Counted from the stretch's first letter, positions 1-5,942 are shown. The stretch is DNA of 6,993 bases from Chloroflexota bacterium (GCA_017885485.1 JAFNFZ010000260.1:1-6993), one strand, 5' to 3'. A program made the numbers and translations. Notes: generated from the letters alone by a model not told the origin.

Positions 1-1
1 G

Positions 2-58
2 GAAAGGCTCGTACGGGAACAGACAGAGGATACGCACAGGGAGAGAATTGACACATAG
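2..58 (+). CDS. possible 3' end of an upstream gene (partial)
   Basis: The frame starting at base 2 is open from the window edge to a TAG at 56-58 and gives 18 residues, ERLVREQTEDTHRERIDT. The peptide is charged and helix-prone, as in the C-terminal tail of many cytoplasmic signalling proteins, but it is far too short to assign to a family. The next gene's -35 box overlaps its last codons, which is common in compact genomes. The two other forward frames are also open for some distance, so coding status is only a possibility. Confidence 0.25.
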   Translation, partial: ERLVREQTEDTHRERIDT

Positions 59-77
59 AAAGCATGTGCCGTATGCT
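48..77 (+). promoter_or_regulatory. sigma70-like promoter for the PAS-STAS/CoA-transferase operon, with operator-like inverted repeat
   Basis: A perfect TTGACA (-35) lies at 48-53 and TATGCT (4 of 6 matches to TATAAT) at 72-77, with an 18-bp spacer. Transcription would start near 84, leaving a leader of roughly 75 nt before the ATG at 161. The spacer holds an inverted repeat, CACAT (52-56) and ATGTG (64-68) separated by 7 bp, which overlaps the end of the -35 box. A repressor bound there would block polymerase; that role is inference. Confidence 0.55.
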
Positions 78-145
78 TCTCGTGGGGAATCACAGGAGAG
101 TTCCACGGGGACAACTCCCTAAGGCTCAACCGTGGGGGAGCATAC
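71..145 (+). promoter_or_regulatory. leader with nested and competing inverted repeats
   Basis: GTATGCT at 71-77 is exactly complementary to AGCATAC at 139-145, and G-U pairs extend this to 71-81/135-145. Inside it, 101-108 (TTCCACGG) can pair with 130-137 (CCGTGGGG). Its core, CCAC at 103-106, can instead pair with GTGG at 82-85. The two inner hairpins are mutually exclusive, as in attenuators or RNA switches. If transcription starts near 84, the outermost left arm is not transcribed, and the 71-77/139-145 pair would then act as DNA half-sites instead. No known riboswitch class is recognised. Confidence 0.35.
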
Positions 146-150
146 GAAGA

Positions 151-158
151 AGGAGGGG
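151..158 (+). promoter_or_regulatory. ribosome binding site of the PAS-STAS gene
   Basis: AGGAGGGG lies just upstream of the ATG at 161 and fixes that start. It is the strongest Shine-Dalgarno site in the left block; the two downstream CoA-transferase genes have weak or no such site. Confidence 0.8.
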
Positions 159-160
159 AA

Positions 161-988
161 ATGGAGACGATAAGGCCAGCGGAAAGATCCACCGGGGGAT
201 ATCTGGAAGCACTGCTACAGGGCTGTCCTGATGCCGTGATTGCCGTTGATGGGAAAGGCTTGATGACCTTTGCCAACAAGGCCGCTTGCGAACTCCTGGA
301 GTGCGAGATGCGAGACCTTGTAGGCAGGAGCATCGTCACAACCTATGAGAATGAGGAAAGAGCCAGGGAAACCAACCGCAAACTCTACTTGAGCGGAGGG
401 GTAGTTCACTGCCATGAATCCGTTGCCAGAACGAAGACAGGCAGACTTATCCCCACCCGGATCTCTGGAGCGCACCTGAAAGATAGTTCCGGGAATGTCA
501 CTGGAAGCGTCGGCTACTTCCAGGCCTACCGCCCCTGGACAGCTGCAGAATCAAGGCAACAGGAATTCTGCCAGGAGCTCCAGGCCAGACTCGAGGAGTG
601 GCAGGATCTCGGTAGCCCAGTCTTCGAGCTTTGGCCCGGGCTTTCGGTGGTAGTAGTGGTGGGCCGAGTCGACACCAGCCGCCTGGGACAACTGAAGAGA
701 CGCCTGCTTGACCACATCAAGATAAACAAGACTCGCGTTGCTCTGATCGACCTGTCGGCAGCCATATCAGGAGACGATGAGGTGCCCCTGCAACTGGTGA
801 AGCTGCTGCGGATGGTCCGATTGGTTGGTGCACAAAGCGTGGTAGTAGGCATTGAGTCAGATATGACGGCGGAAGCCATGGAACCTCTGGTGCCAGACAT
901 AGCTTCACTCAATACCTTCTCCAGTCTGCAGGCCGGTCTGGAGGCTTCTCTGACCCTGATGGGCCTCCAGATCTGCAAGAAGGCTTGA
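161..988 (+). CDS. PAS-STAS domain regulatory protein (RsbR-like)
   Basis: A 275-residue soluble protein without signal peptide or membrane segment. Residues about 12-125 form a PAS sensor domain (LLQGCPDAVIAVDGKG, later a TKTGRLIP strand and a GSVGYFQ end). After a short linker, residues about 152-265 form a STAS domain (GRVDTSR, then VALIDLSAA, then MVRLVGAQSVVVGI). This order matches RsbR-type co-antagonists, which put a sensor before STAS and build stressosomes with RsbS and the kinase RsbT. In remembered RsbR sequences the phosphorylated threonines lie in a 'VVDT' motif and eight residues after the 'GI' turn. An ungapped alignment puts D206 and E238 there, so the protein may be locked in a phosphorylated-like state. 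No RsbS, RsbT or sigma-factor gene is visible nearby. It is probably the first gene of an operon with the CoA-transferase genes 13 bp downstream. The PAS ligand is unknown. The fold calls are firm; the role is inferred. Confidence 0.85.
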   Translation: METIRPAERSTGGYLEALLQGCPDAVIAVDGKGLMTFANKAACELLECEMRDLVGRSIVTTYENEERARETNRKLYLSGGVVHCHESVARTKTGRLIPTRISGAHLKDSSGNVTGSVGYFQAYRPWTAAESRQQEFCQELQARLEEWQDLGSPVFELWPGLSVVVVVGRVDTSRLGQLKRRLLDHIKINKTRVALIDLSAAISGDDEVPLQLVKLLRMVRLVGAQSVVVGIESDMTAEAMEPLVPDIASLNTFSSLQAGLEASLTLMGLQICKKA

Positions 989-1001
989 TGCCCAAGACAG
1001 T

Positions 1002-1703
1002 ATGGACAAGGTATATCCCAGCATAGACGCCGCAGTAGCCGACATCCCAGATGGGGCTTCAATAGCAGTGGGTGGTTTTTTCACTGCAGGCAGTCCAGTT
1101 CACCTTCTGCAGGCCCTTGCCAGACAGGGAGCCAAGAATCTCACTGTCATATGCCAGTCAATGGGCCCCGGTAACGAGGACGTAACCACCCTGGTGACGC
1201 AAGGACAGGTAAAAAAGGCCGTCTGCAACTACCCCTTCTACCGATCAGCCACCAGGGGCGCCAGCTCACCGTTTGAGAAAGCAGTACGATCCGGTCAGGT
1301 CGAACTTGAGGTGTACCCCATGGGTACTTTCATCGAGAAGTTGAGGGCGGGAGCAGCCGGACTGGCTGGTTTCTACACCCCCACCGGGGTAGGAACCGTG
1401 GTGGAACATGGCAAAGAGAAGAGGAGTTTCAATGATCGTGACTATCTGCTGGAACTGGCCATCAATCCTGACTATGCCTTCGTATATGCCTGGAGGGGTG
1501 ACAGAGTCGGGAACCTGACGTGCCGCAAGACCGCCAGGAACTACAATCCCGAAATGGCGGCTGCTGGCACCATAACCATAGCTGCTGTAGAGGAACTGGT
1601 GGAACCAGGCGGACTGGATCCGGACAAGATCCACGTGCCAGGTATCTACGTTCAGAGAGTGGTGAAGGTGGAACGGCGAAACTACATACCCAGTATCGAG
1701 TGA
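1002..1703 (+). CDS. 3-oxoacid (SCOT/AtoD-like) CoA-transferase, subunit A
   Basis: 233 residues, the normal length for the alpha subunit of family I CoA-transferases such as succinyl-CoA:3-ketoacid or acetate/acetoacetate CoA-transferase. The family signature is clear at residues 17-32 (DGASIAVGGFFTAGSP). Further typical blocks are MGTFIEKLRAGAAGL, GFYTPTGVGT, the AWRGDRVGN region, RKTARNYNPEMA and the C-terminal HVPGIYVQRVVK. It pairs with subunit B to move CoA from an acyl-CoA to an acetoacetate-like acid, or the reverse, in the cytoplasm; the catalytic Glu is in subunit B. The physiological substrate pair cannot be read from sequence. It starts 13 bp after the PAS-STAS stop and has no good Shine-Dalgarno site, which suggests coupled translation; the ATG chosen leaves the standard short N-terminus. 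Confidence 0.93.
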   Translation: MDKVYPSIDAAVADIPDGASIAVGGFFTAGSPVHLLQALARQGAKNLTVICQSMGPGNEDVTTLVTQGQVKKAVCNYPFYRSATRGASSPFEKAVRSGQVELEVYPMGTFIEKLRAGAAGLAGFYTPTGVGTVVEHGKEKRSFNDRDYLLELAINPDYAFVYAWRGDRVGNLTCRKTARNYNPEMAAAGTITIAAVEELVEPGGLDPDKIHVPGIYVQRVVKVERRNYIPSIE

Positions 1704-1738
1704 TGCCTCCCGTTGCATGGAAAGTTAGGAATCCATTA

Positions 1739-2428
1739 ATGAATGAGAATCACAGGCAACTTCATGGACTGTCGCGGGAATTGATCGCCCTCAGAATAGC
1801 TAATGAACTTGAAGACGGAACGTACGTCAACCTCGGCATAGGCATACCCACGTTGGTTTCGAACTGGATCGAGGGTCGCGACATCGTCCTTCAAGCTGAG
1901 ATCGGCATGCTCAACACCGGACCTCTGGCCGCCCATGGTCAGGTGGATCAAGACCTGATCAACGCCAGTTGCCAGCCGGTGACGGAATTGCCGGGAGCCT
2001 GTTACTTCTCCGATTGCGAGTCATTCGCCATGATAAGAGGCGGGTACATGGACGTCGCCGTCCTGGGAGCGCTACAGGTATCTGAGAAGGGAGACCTCGC
2101 CGGATGGAACAACCCGGAGCGAGGGTTCCCGGAGCGTATCGGCAACATAGGAGGGTCCATGGACCTTGCCGTCGGAGCTCGGAGGGTAATCGTGGCCATG
2201 GAGCACACCACCCGTGACGGCGATTTCAAGATCGTCAAGCAGTGCGCCTATCCAGTCACCGCCCTGGGCGTTGTCAAACTGATCGTGACGGATTTGGCCG
2301 TGATAGACGTCACGCCAGAGGGACTGGTGCTCAGAGAGGTTGCTCCTGGCCTTTCAGCACAAGAGGTTCAATCGGTGACCGAACCGAAACTGATCATCAG
2401 CCCCGTGCTCAAGGAAATTCATCTCTAG
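1739..2428 (+). CDS. 3-oxoacid (SCOT/AtoA-like) CoA-transferase, subunit B
   Basis: 229 residues from the chosen start, close to the usual length of about 215-220. Recognisable blocks are GTYVNLGIGIPTLV (27-40), the catalytic region LQAEIGMLNTGP (51-62), INASCQPVTELPGA, SFAMIRGGYMDVAVLGA, QVSEKGDLAGW, the oxyanion-loop IGGSMDLAVGA (137-147) and VTDLAVIDVTPEGL. E54 aligns with the glutamate that forms the acyl-CoA thioester intermediate. The usual SENG around it reads AEIG, an unusual variant. The start at 1739 has AGGA at 1727-1730 with an 8-base gap. An in-frame ATG at 1703, overlapping the TGA of subunit A as TGATG, would add 12 unconserved residues and is the main alternative. The frame stays open further upstream to 1520, but that part overlaps subunit A and is not coding. 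Product family is firm; substrate is open. Confidence 0.92.
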   Translation: MNENHRQLHGLSRELIALRIANELEDGTYVNLGIGIPTLVSNWIEGRDIVLQAEIGMLNTGPLAAHGQVDQDLINASCQPVTELPGACYFSDCESFAMIRGGYMDVAVLGALQVSEKGDLAGWNNPERGFPERIGNIGGSMDLAVGARRVIVAMEHTTRDGDFKIVKQCAYPVTALGVVKLIVTDLAVIDVTPEGLVLREVAPGLSAQEVQSVTEPKLIISPVLKEIHL

Positions 2429-2598
2429 ACCTGGCCCGGACACCTGCGCAGTCAGATACAGGTTCCCCTCGAAGCACAGATCGTTCCGCGGTAGTCAGAT
2501 CTTCCCGGGTCAGCTATCGTCCAAAGTCGCGGCAATCTCCGCCAATGGCCCGACCCTGACCCACCCAGTCCCACCTCCCATCGGGTTATTTGCACTAA

Positions 2599-2625
2599 GC
2601 AACGAAGGCGCAGCATGCGCGTTGC
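2599..2625. terminator. hairpin, possible U-less terminator
   Basis: GCAACG (2599-2604) pairs with CGTTGC (2620-2625). Inside, after a one-sided AAGG bulge, CGCA (2609-2612) pairs with TGCG (2616-2619) around a 3-base loop, giving ten pairs. No T tract follows on the plus strand and only TTAG on the minus strand, so it is not a canonical intrinsic terminator. It could serve the CoA-transferase operon 170 bp upstream. Confidence 0.3.
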
Positions 2626-2767
2626 CCGGCACATCATGTTCAAAGCTGATTCGAGGGGTGCGAGGAGAGACAAAAGTCACATACCTTCAGGCACTTAACC
2701 TGTAGCATCTGGGATTGGGATAATCCGAGCAGCATGAGGGTTCGACAATGGTCGGGATACATGGCGG

Positions 2768-2800
2768 GCTAGGAGCGAGGAAGTACCCTCCTCTCCTTGC
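2768..2800. terminator. imperfect hairpin, possible terminator
   Basis: AGGAG (2771-2775) pairs with CTCCT (2793-2797), and GAGG (2777-2780) pairs with CCTC (2787-2790) around AAGTAC. An outer GC/GC pair closes past a T-T mismatch. The sequence after it on the plus strand is only mildly T-rich (TTGG..GGTTTG). A role in stopping readthrough between the converging genes is inference. Confidence 0.25.
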
Positions 2801-2889
2801 TTGGCAGGTTTGTAGCTGGCTCCCCGCGAAGCTCAAGTTCTGACCGCTTGCAGCTTTCAACCAGTGAGATTGCCTGCACTAGCCTGCCT

Positions 2890-2930
2890 GCCAGACAACC
2901 CAAGGCGAGGCCGCAAGGACAAGGTCTGGC
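2890..2930 (-). terminator. inverted repeat directly after the HD-GYP stop codon
   Basis: GCCAGAC (2890-2896) and GTCTGGC (2924-2930) are perfect 7-bp complements around a 27-base loop that holds a small GGC/GCC stem. The repeat begins at the base after the minus-strand stop codon (TGA, 2933-2931), the usual place of a terminator or mRNA 3'-end hairpin. No U tract follows on the minus strand, so termination without a U tract, or simple transcript protection, would have to be assumed. Confidence 0.35.
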
Positions 2931-5705
2931 TCAATTCACTGAATTGAAAACAAAGCCTTTGTCCGAGAAAAGCGCAGAACAAGCATCTACCACTTTGGCA
3001 TCATAAAGGATGCCACTATTCTGCGAGACCTCTGCCAGCGCTTCATCTATTCCAAGCGCCATCCTGTATGGCCTGTGAGATGACATGGCTTCAACAACAT
3101 CTGCCACACTCAGGATCCGTGCTTCCAGGAGGATCTCCTCACCCTGAAGGCCTGAACGATAGCCAGACCCATCCAGTCTTTCATGGTGCTGGAGTACTAT
3201 CTTGGCAATCGGCCACGGAAACTCGATGGTCTTGAGTATGTCATAGCCCACCTGTGGATGAGTCTTGATCATGGCAAACTCGACATCATTCAGTTGCCCC
3301 GGCTTGCTCAGAATCTCGGTCGGTACGTAGACCTTGCCGATATCATGAAGTAGCCCTGCCACGCGGATCCCATCAACCTGATCGCCGGAGAGACCCATCT
3401 CCCTGCCTATGGCACAAGCAAGCTCAGTCACCCGACGCTGGTGGCCAGCCGTATAGCGGTCCCTTGTCTCGACGGTCAGTGTAATGGCTCTGATGGTGCT
3501 CTCCATGGCTCTCTCCAGCTTCCTGAAGCTCTGCTGGAGTCGCTCATCAGCGTGCTTGCGCTCGGTGACATCGCGAACAACTCCCATGATCTCAACAGGC
3601 TGACCATGTGAATCACATATGAAACTCATGGTCGTGTCAGTCCACACCGTTGAGCCGTCTTTGCGCCTCATCTCCATTTCCAGACCCAGGTTTCGCAACC
3701 TCAAGAGTTCCTTCTGCCCCTTCTCCTCACCGGCCAGCGCTCTTGCGATGGCCTTCATAACCACCTCACGTGAGCGAGGGGCCAGAATCCCATCCATCAT
3801 GTGTTCCATCGCCTCTTCAACACTGTAACCCAGGAGTCGCATGATGGAGGGGCTGAGATAGGTGGGCTTCAGATTCAGGTCCATGGTCCAGATGACATCC
3901 TTTACATTCTCCGCCAGCAGGCGATAGCGCTTCTCACTCTCCCGCAAAGCCTCGTCTGCTTGCTTGCGCTCGGTAACATCCATGAAATTCCCCAGGACTG
4001 CCATTTCCCCTCGATACTGGACCGACGCCACCTTCTCCATGGCCCATCTTGTCTTGCCATCCTTCGTGACATATCTGTATTCATATGGGGAAAACCGCTC
4101 ATTCCTCAACATCTTCACCGCATTCTCTCTGACCGACTCCCTATCCTCTGGAACCACAAGCCTCAGACAATCCGTCCCCACCAATTCATCCTCGGCATAG
4201 CCCGTGAACTTGAGTACGCGGGGGTTAAGGAACTGGAACTTGCCGTTCCGCACAATGTAAATGCCGACAGGAGAGTTGCTGGACAGAATCATGAACAACT
4301 CCTCTGCCCTCTTGCGCTCGGTGATGTCACGCACAATCCCCTTGATCTCTGTAGGCCGGCCATCATCTGAGTCGCACTCAAAGCTCATCGAGGTGTTGGT
4401 CCACACCGTCGAGCCATCCTTGCGCTTCATCTCCATTTCCAGTTCAACATTCTGCGACTTGAGCAAGTCCTTCCGCCCCGTGCTTTCCATTGACAGCACT
4501 CTCGCGATAGCTGTCATGGCCATCTCCCGCGAGGCGGGAGTCAGCGCCTCCGTGAGCATGCGTGTCATAGCCTCATCAACATCGTACCCCAGCAACCGCA
4601 TCACAGAAGGACTGAGATAGGTTGGCTGCAGATCCATATCCATAGTCCAGACAACGTCCGTCATGTTCTCGGCAAGGAGATTATAGTGTTTCTTGGTCTC
4701 TCGCAGGGTTTCCTCTGTCTGCTTGCGGTCGGTGACATCCCTGGCGACAATGACGAATCCCGTCGGTTTCCCCGATCTTTCAGAGAGCAGGGCTGCGGTC
4801 AACTCTGCACTGAATCTCTTGCCCGCTCTGGTCAACAGGGTGCACTCGGTGTTACCATTTCGTCCTTCTTCAAACGTCCCTCGTATCCTGTCCATGACCT
4901 TGGCATGATCTTCTCTGGCAACGAAGTCAAAGAGGTTCTGCCCGACAAGCTCTTCCTCATCCTCATATCCATACAGTCCAACCGCATTCTTGTTCAACCC
5001 AGTTATGTTGCCCTCAACGTCTATGAAGACCACTCCATCCGTGGTTGAATCAAATAGCCCGTGCAGCCTCTCATCCAGATCCCACAGTTCCCTCTTGTCC
5101 TGGTCACGCTCGATGCCGCCGACAAACTCCCACCTGCCATCCCGCTTGCTCAGCGAGTACTGGTGGGCCTTGATCACGTCAACGATTTCCGCCGCTTTGC
5201 ACTTGTCGCATTTGTCCAGAGAATAGGTGCACAGGGCAAGCATGGGGCACTTATGGATTGACGCGTCCAACTGCTCTTCATAGGAGGCAAACGTCTTCCA
5301 GTCTGTTTTCTCCAGCCACACTCTGTCGGCAGCTACCCTGATGCCATCATATCCTTTGGCCAATGCCTGTACGAGCTTGTCTGTCCAAGCATTCACAACC
5401 GCCTGCGGGCCGAATGAACCACCCCTGAGTGGCCATTCAGTGTGAGGGGCAATTTCCACTTGCCCCAACCTCACAAACCGATCAAGCCCAGGGACAGCTT
5501 TCCTTAGTGCCTTCTGCGCATCCCGCTCGCTGAAGGCTTCCGAAGTAACCCACAAGCAGAACTCATTGTTCTCCAATCCTGTCTTCAAGTAGGGCACAAC
5601 GATCTCCGCCAGATCCTCTTTGGTTCGGTAGAATTGGCAGAGGTGCGTGCCCCAAGGGGCATCGCCTATGCACTCTATTCCGGTTTTTCTAGTCTTTGAC
5701 CCCAT
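2931..5705 (-). CDS. MEDS - four PAS - HD-GYP sensor phosphodiesterase
   Basis: A 924-residue protein with no membrane segment, so probably cytoplasmic. Residues about 13-195 form a MEDS domain ([38 protein letters not shown]181), the sensor type named after methanogen/methylotroph DcmR. Four PAS domains follow at about 212-328, 340-465, 470-582 and 593-717, each ending in a DVTERK-like cap. The HD-GYP domain spans about 735-915. Its metal ligands are all present: H755, H787-D788, H816, H840-H841 and D869, plus K791. This predicts hydrolysis of cyclic di-GMP. The HHE..DG.GYP motif reads GYR (848-850), so proline is replaced. PAS2 and PAS4 are about 60% identical by hand alignment. The start is fixed by GGAGGT 7 bases upstream. 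The protein is divergent from pyruvate kinase and convergent with the CoA-transferase operon. The ligand sensed is unknown. Confidence 0.9.
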   Translation of the reverse strand: MGSKTRKTGIECIGDAPWGTHLCQFYRTKEDLAEIVVPYLKTGLENNEFCLWVTSEAFSERDAQKALRKAVPGLDRFVRLGQVEIAPHTEWPLRGGSFGPQAVVNAWTDKLVQALAKGYDGIRVAADRVWLEKTDWKTFASYEEQLDASIHKCPMLALCTYSLDKCDKCKAAEIVDVIKAHQYSLSKRDGRWEFVGGIERDQDKRELWDLDERLHGLFDSTTDGVVFIDVEGNITGLNKNAVGLYGYEDEEELVGQNLFDFVAREDHAKVMDRIRGTFEEGRNGNTECTLLTRAGKRFSAELTAALLSERSGKPTGFVIVARDVTDRKQTEETLRETKKHYNLLAENMTDVVWTMDMDLQPTYLSPSVMRLLGYDVDEAMTRMLTEALTPASREMAMTAIARVLSMESTGRKDLLKSQNVELEMEMKRKDGSTVWTNTSMSFECDSDDGRPTEIKGIVRDITERKRAEELFMILSSNSPVGIYIVRNGKFQFLNPRVLKFTGYAEDELVGTDCLRLVVPEDRESVRENAVKMLRNERFSPYEYRYVTKDGKTRWAMEKVASVQYRGEMAVLGNFMDVTERKQADEALRESEKRYRLLAENVKDVIWTMDLNLKPTYLSPSIMRLLGYSVEEAMEHMMDGILAPRSREVVMKAIARALAGEEKGQKELLRLRNLGLEMEMRRKDGSTVWTDTTMSFICDSHGQPVEIMGVVRDVTERKHADERLQQSFRKLERAMESTIRAITLTVETRDRYTAGHQRRVTELACAIGREMGLSGDQVDGIRVAGLLHDIGKVYVPTEILSKPGQLNDVEFAMIKTHPQVGYDILKTIEFPWPIAKIVLQHHERLDGSGYRSGLQGEEILLEARILSVADVVEAMSSHRPYRMALGIDEALAEVSQNSGILYDAKVVDACSALFSDKGFVFNSVN
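3537..3929 (-). repeat. internal duplicate, copy 2 (PAS4)
   Basis: Encodes residues 593-723. It matches residues 340-471 with one gap and about 60% identity, including the shared blocks [27 protein letters not shown] and RDxTERK. Similarity is also visible in the DNA, for example in the segment around 3636-3680. The related copy lies at 4293-4688, with the dissimilar PAS3 between them. Confidence 0.8.
4293..4688 (-). repeat. internal duplicate, copy 1 (PAS2)
   Basis: Encodes residues 340-471, the partner of the copy at 3537-3929. The two share the same length and the same unusual variants (WTMD, TYLSPS), so they arose by duplication within this gene or a close ancestor and have since diverged, mainly in the mid-domain helix (residues 380-420 against 633-672). 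Confidence 0.8.
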
Positions 5706-5712
5706 TTTGGCT

Positions 5713-5718
5713 ACCTCC
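5713..5718 (-). promoter_or_regulatory. ribosome binding site of the MEDS-PAS-HD-GYP gene
   Basis: GGAGGT on the minus strand lies 7 bases before the ATG at 5705-5703. It is strong and well spaced, and supports this start. Confidence 0.8.
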
Positions 5719-5730
5719 GACTAATAGTCA

Positions 5731-5764
5731 GCGGGGAGTGCAGCTACCGCACTCGATCCCTCGC
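5731..5764 (-). promoter_or_regulatory. stable hairpin in the HD-GYP leader
   Basis: On the plus strand AGTGC (5737-5741) pairs with GCACT (5749-5753) around a 7-base loop. The outer GCGGGG (5731-5736) pairs with CCC-T-CGC (5758-5764), with a bulged T and a 4-base asymmetric bulge. That is eleven pairs, mostly G-C, ending 12 bases before the Shine-Dalgarno site on the minus-strand transcript. A second small repeat, GTCTC/GAGAC (5819-5823, 5838-5842), lies further upstream in the leader. No known riboswitch consensus was recognised. Confidence 0.4.
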
Positions 5765-5844
5765 GGGGGCACTCTGTTGCACACCCATATCCTCTCCCCC
5801 ACCGATCAGCGGGAAAGAGTCTCCAGAACCTCTGACAGAGACCA

Positions 5845-5860
5845 CACGAGTAATATCGTG
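5845..5860. promoter_or_regulatory. inverted repeat at the predicted HD-GYP transcription start
   Basis: CACGA (5845-5849) and TCGTG (5856-5860) form perfect 5-bp arms around GTAATA. The repeat lies just downstream of the minus-strand -10 box and covers the expected start near 5857, a typical repressor position. It is short enough to be chance. Confidence 0.25.
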
Positions 5861-5863
5861 CAC

Positions 5864-5893
5864 ATTATTCACCAGGACTAGCTTCATTGTCAA
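5864..5893 (-). promoter_or_regulatory. sigma70-like promoter of the HD-GYP gene
   Basis: Read on the minus strand, TTGACA (plus coordinates 5893-5888) is followed after 18 bp by AATAAT (5869-5864), 6 of 6 and 5 of 6 matches to consensus. Transcription would begin near 5857, giving a leader of about 150 nt before the ATG at 5705. Confidence 0.6.
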
Positions 5894-5895
5894 TG
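5885..5895. promoter_or_regulatory. palindrome over the -35 box of the HD-GYP promoter
   Basis: CATTG-T-CAATG is a perfect 11-base palindrome whose core is the TTGACA box. It lies about 30 bp upstream of the pyruvate kinase -10 box. A regulator here could affect both divergent genes, but the site is short and half of it is explained by the -35 box itself. Confidence 0.3.
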
Positions 5896-5921
5896 GCAGG
5901 CGCCGATACAATGAACAGGAA

Positions 5922-5930
5922 TGCTATAAT
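5922..5930 (+). promoter_or_regulatory. extended -10 promoter of pyruvate kinase
   Basis: TGCTATAAT is a perfect extended -10 element (TG-N-TATAAT, with TATAAT at 5925-5930). No -35 match is found at 16-18 bp spacing, which extended -10 promoters tolerate. Transcription should start at about 5936-5938, only 5-7 bases before the ATG at 5943. Confidence 0.6.
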
Positions 5931-5942
5931 ACCGAACTGACC

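Larger units (their letters stand above)
2429..2930. other. convergent intergenic region, no convincing gene
   Basis: This 502-bp stretch lies between the stop of CoA-transferase subunit B and the stop of the minus-strand HD-GYP gene. Short open frames on both strands give low-complexity, Arg/Ser/Pro-rich peptides without ribosome binding sites or domain motifs. What stands out are inverted repeats: 2599-2625, 2712-2726 (GGATT/AATCC around 5 bases), 2768-2800 and 2890-2930. A direct repeat CAGATC occurs at about 2467 and 2485. No tRNA, small-RNA class or insertion sequence is recognised. Confidence 0.6.

Noticed and set aside
33..41. CGCACAGGG, resembling part of the c-di-GMP-I riboswitch
   Set aside because: The rest of the conserved core (GCAAACC, tetraloop receptor, GGTAGGTAGCGGGG) is missing, and the site lies upstream of the predicted transcription start.
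526..1062. 178-codon open frame on the minus strand across the PAS-STAS gene
   Set aside because: Arg/Ser/Cys-rich translation without domain motifs, antisense to a gene with clear PAS and STAS domains.
1266..1718. 150-codon minus-strand open frame across CoA-transferase subunit A
   Set aside because: No recognisable motif, and fully covered by a well-conserved gene on the other strand.
2467..2490. CAGATC direct repeat
   Set aside because: Only two 6-base copies, expected by chance; no array or mobile-element context.
2242..2559. Plus-strand open frame running from subunit B into the intergenic region
   Set aside because: Mostly out of frame inside subunit B, low-complexity Arg/Ser/Gly composition, no ribosome binding site.
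2452..2673. 73-codon minus-strand open frame in the convergent gap
   Set aside because: No Shine-Dalgarno site, no domain motif, and an Arg/Leu-rich composition typical of chance frames.
2739..2745. GGTTCGA, resembling a tRNA T-loop
   Set aside because: No 5-bp T stem, acceptor stem or anticodon arm can be formed around it.
3801..4370. 189-codon plus-strand open frame antisense to the PAS domains
   Set aside because: It mirrors the conserved PAS2-PAS4 coding sequence; its translation has no domain pattern and no ribosome binding site.
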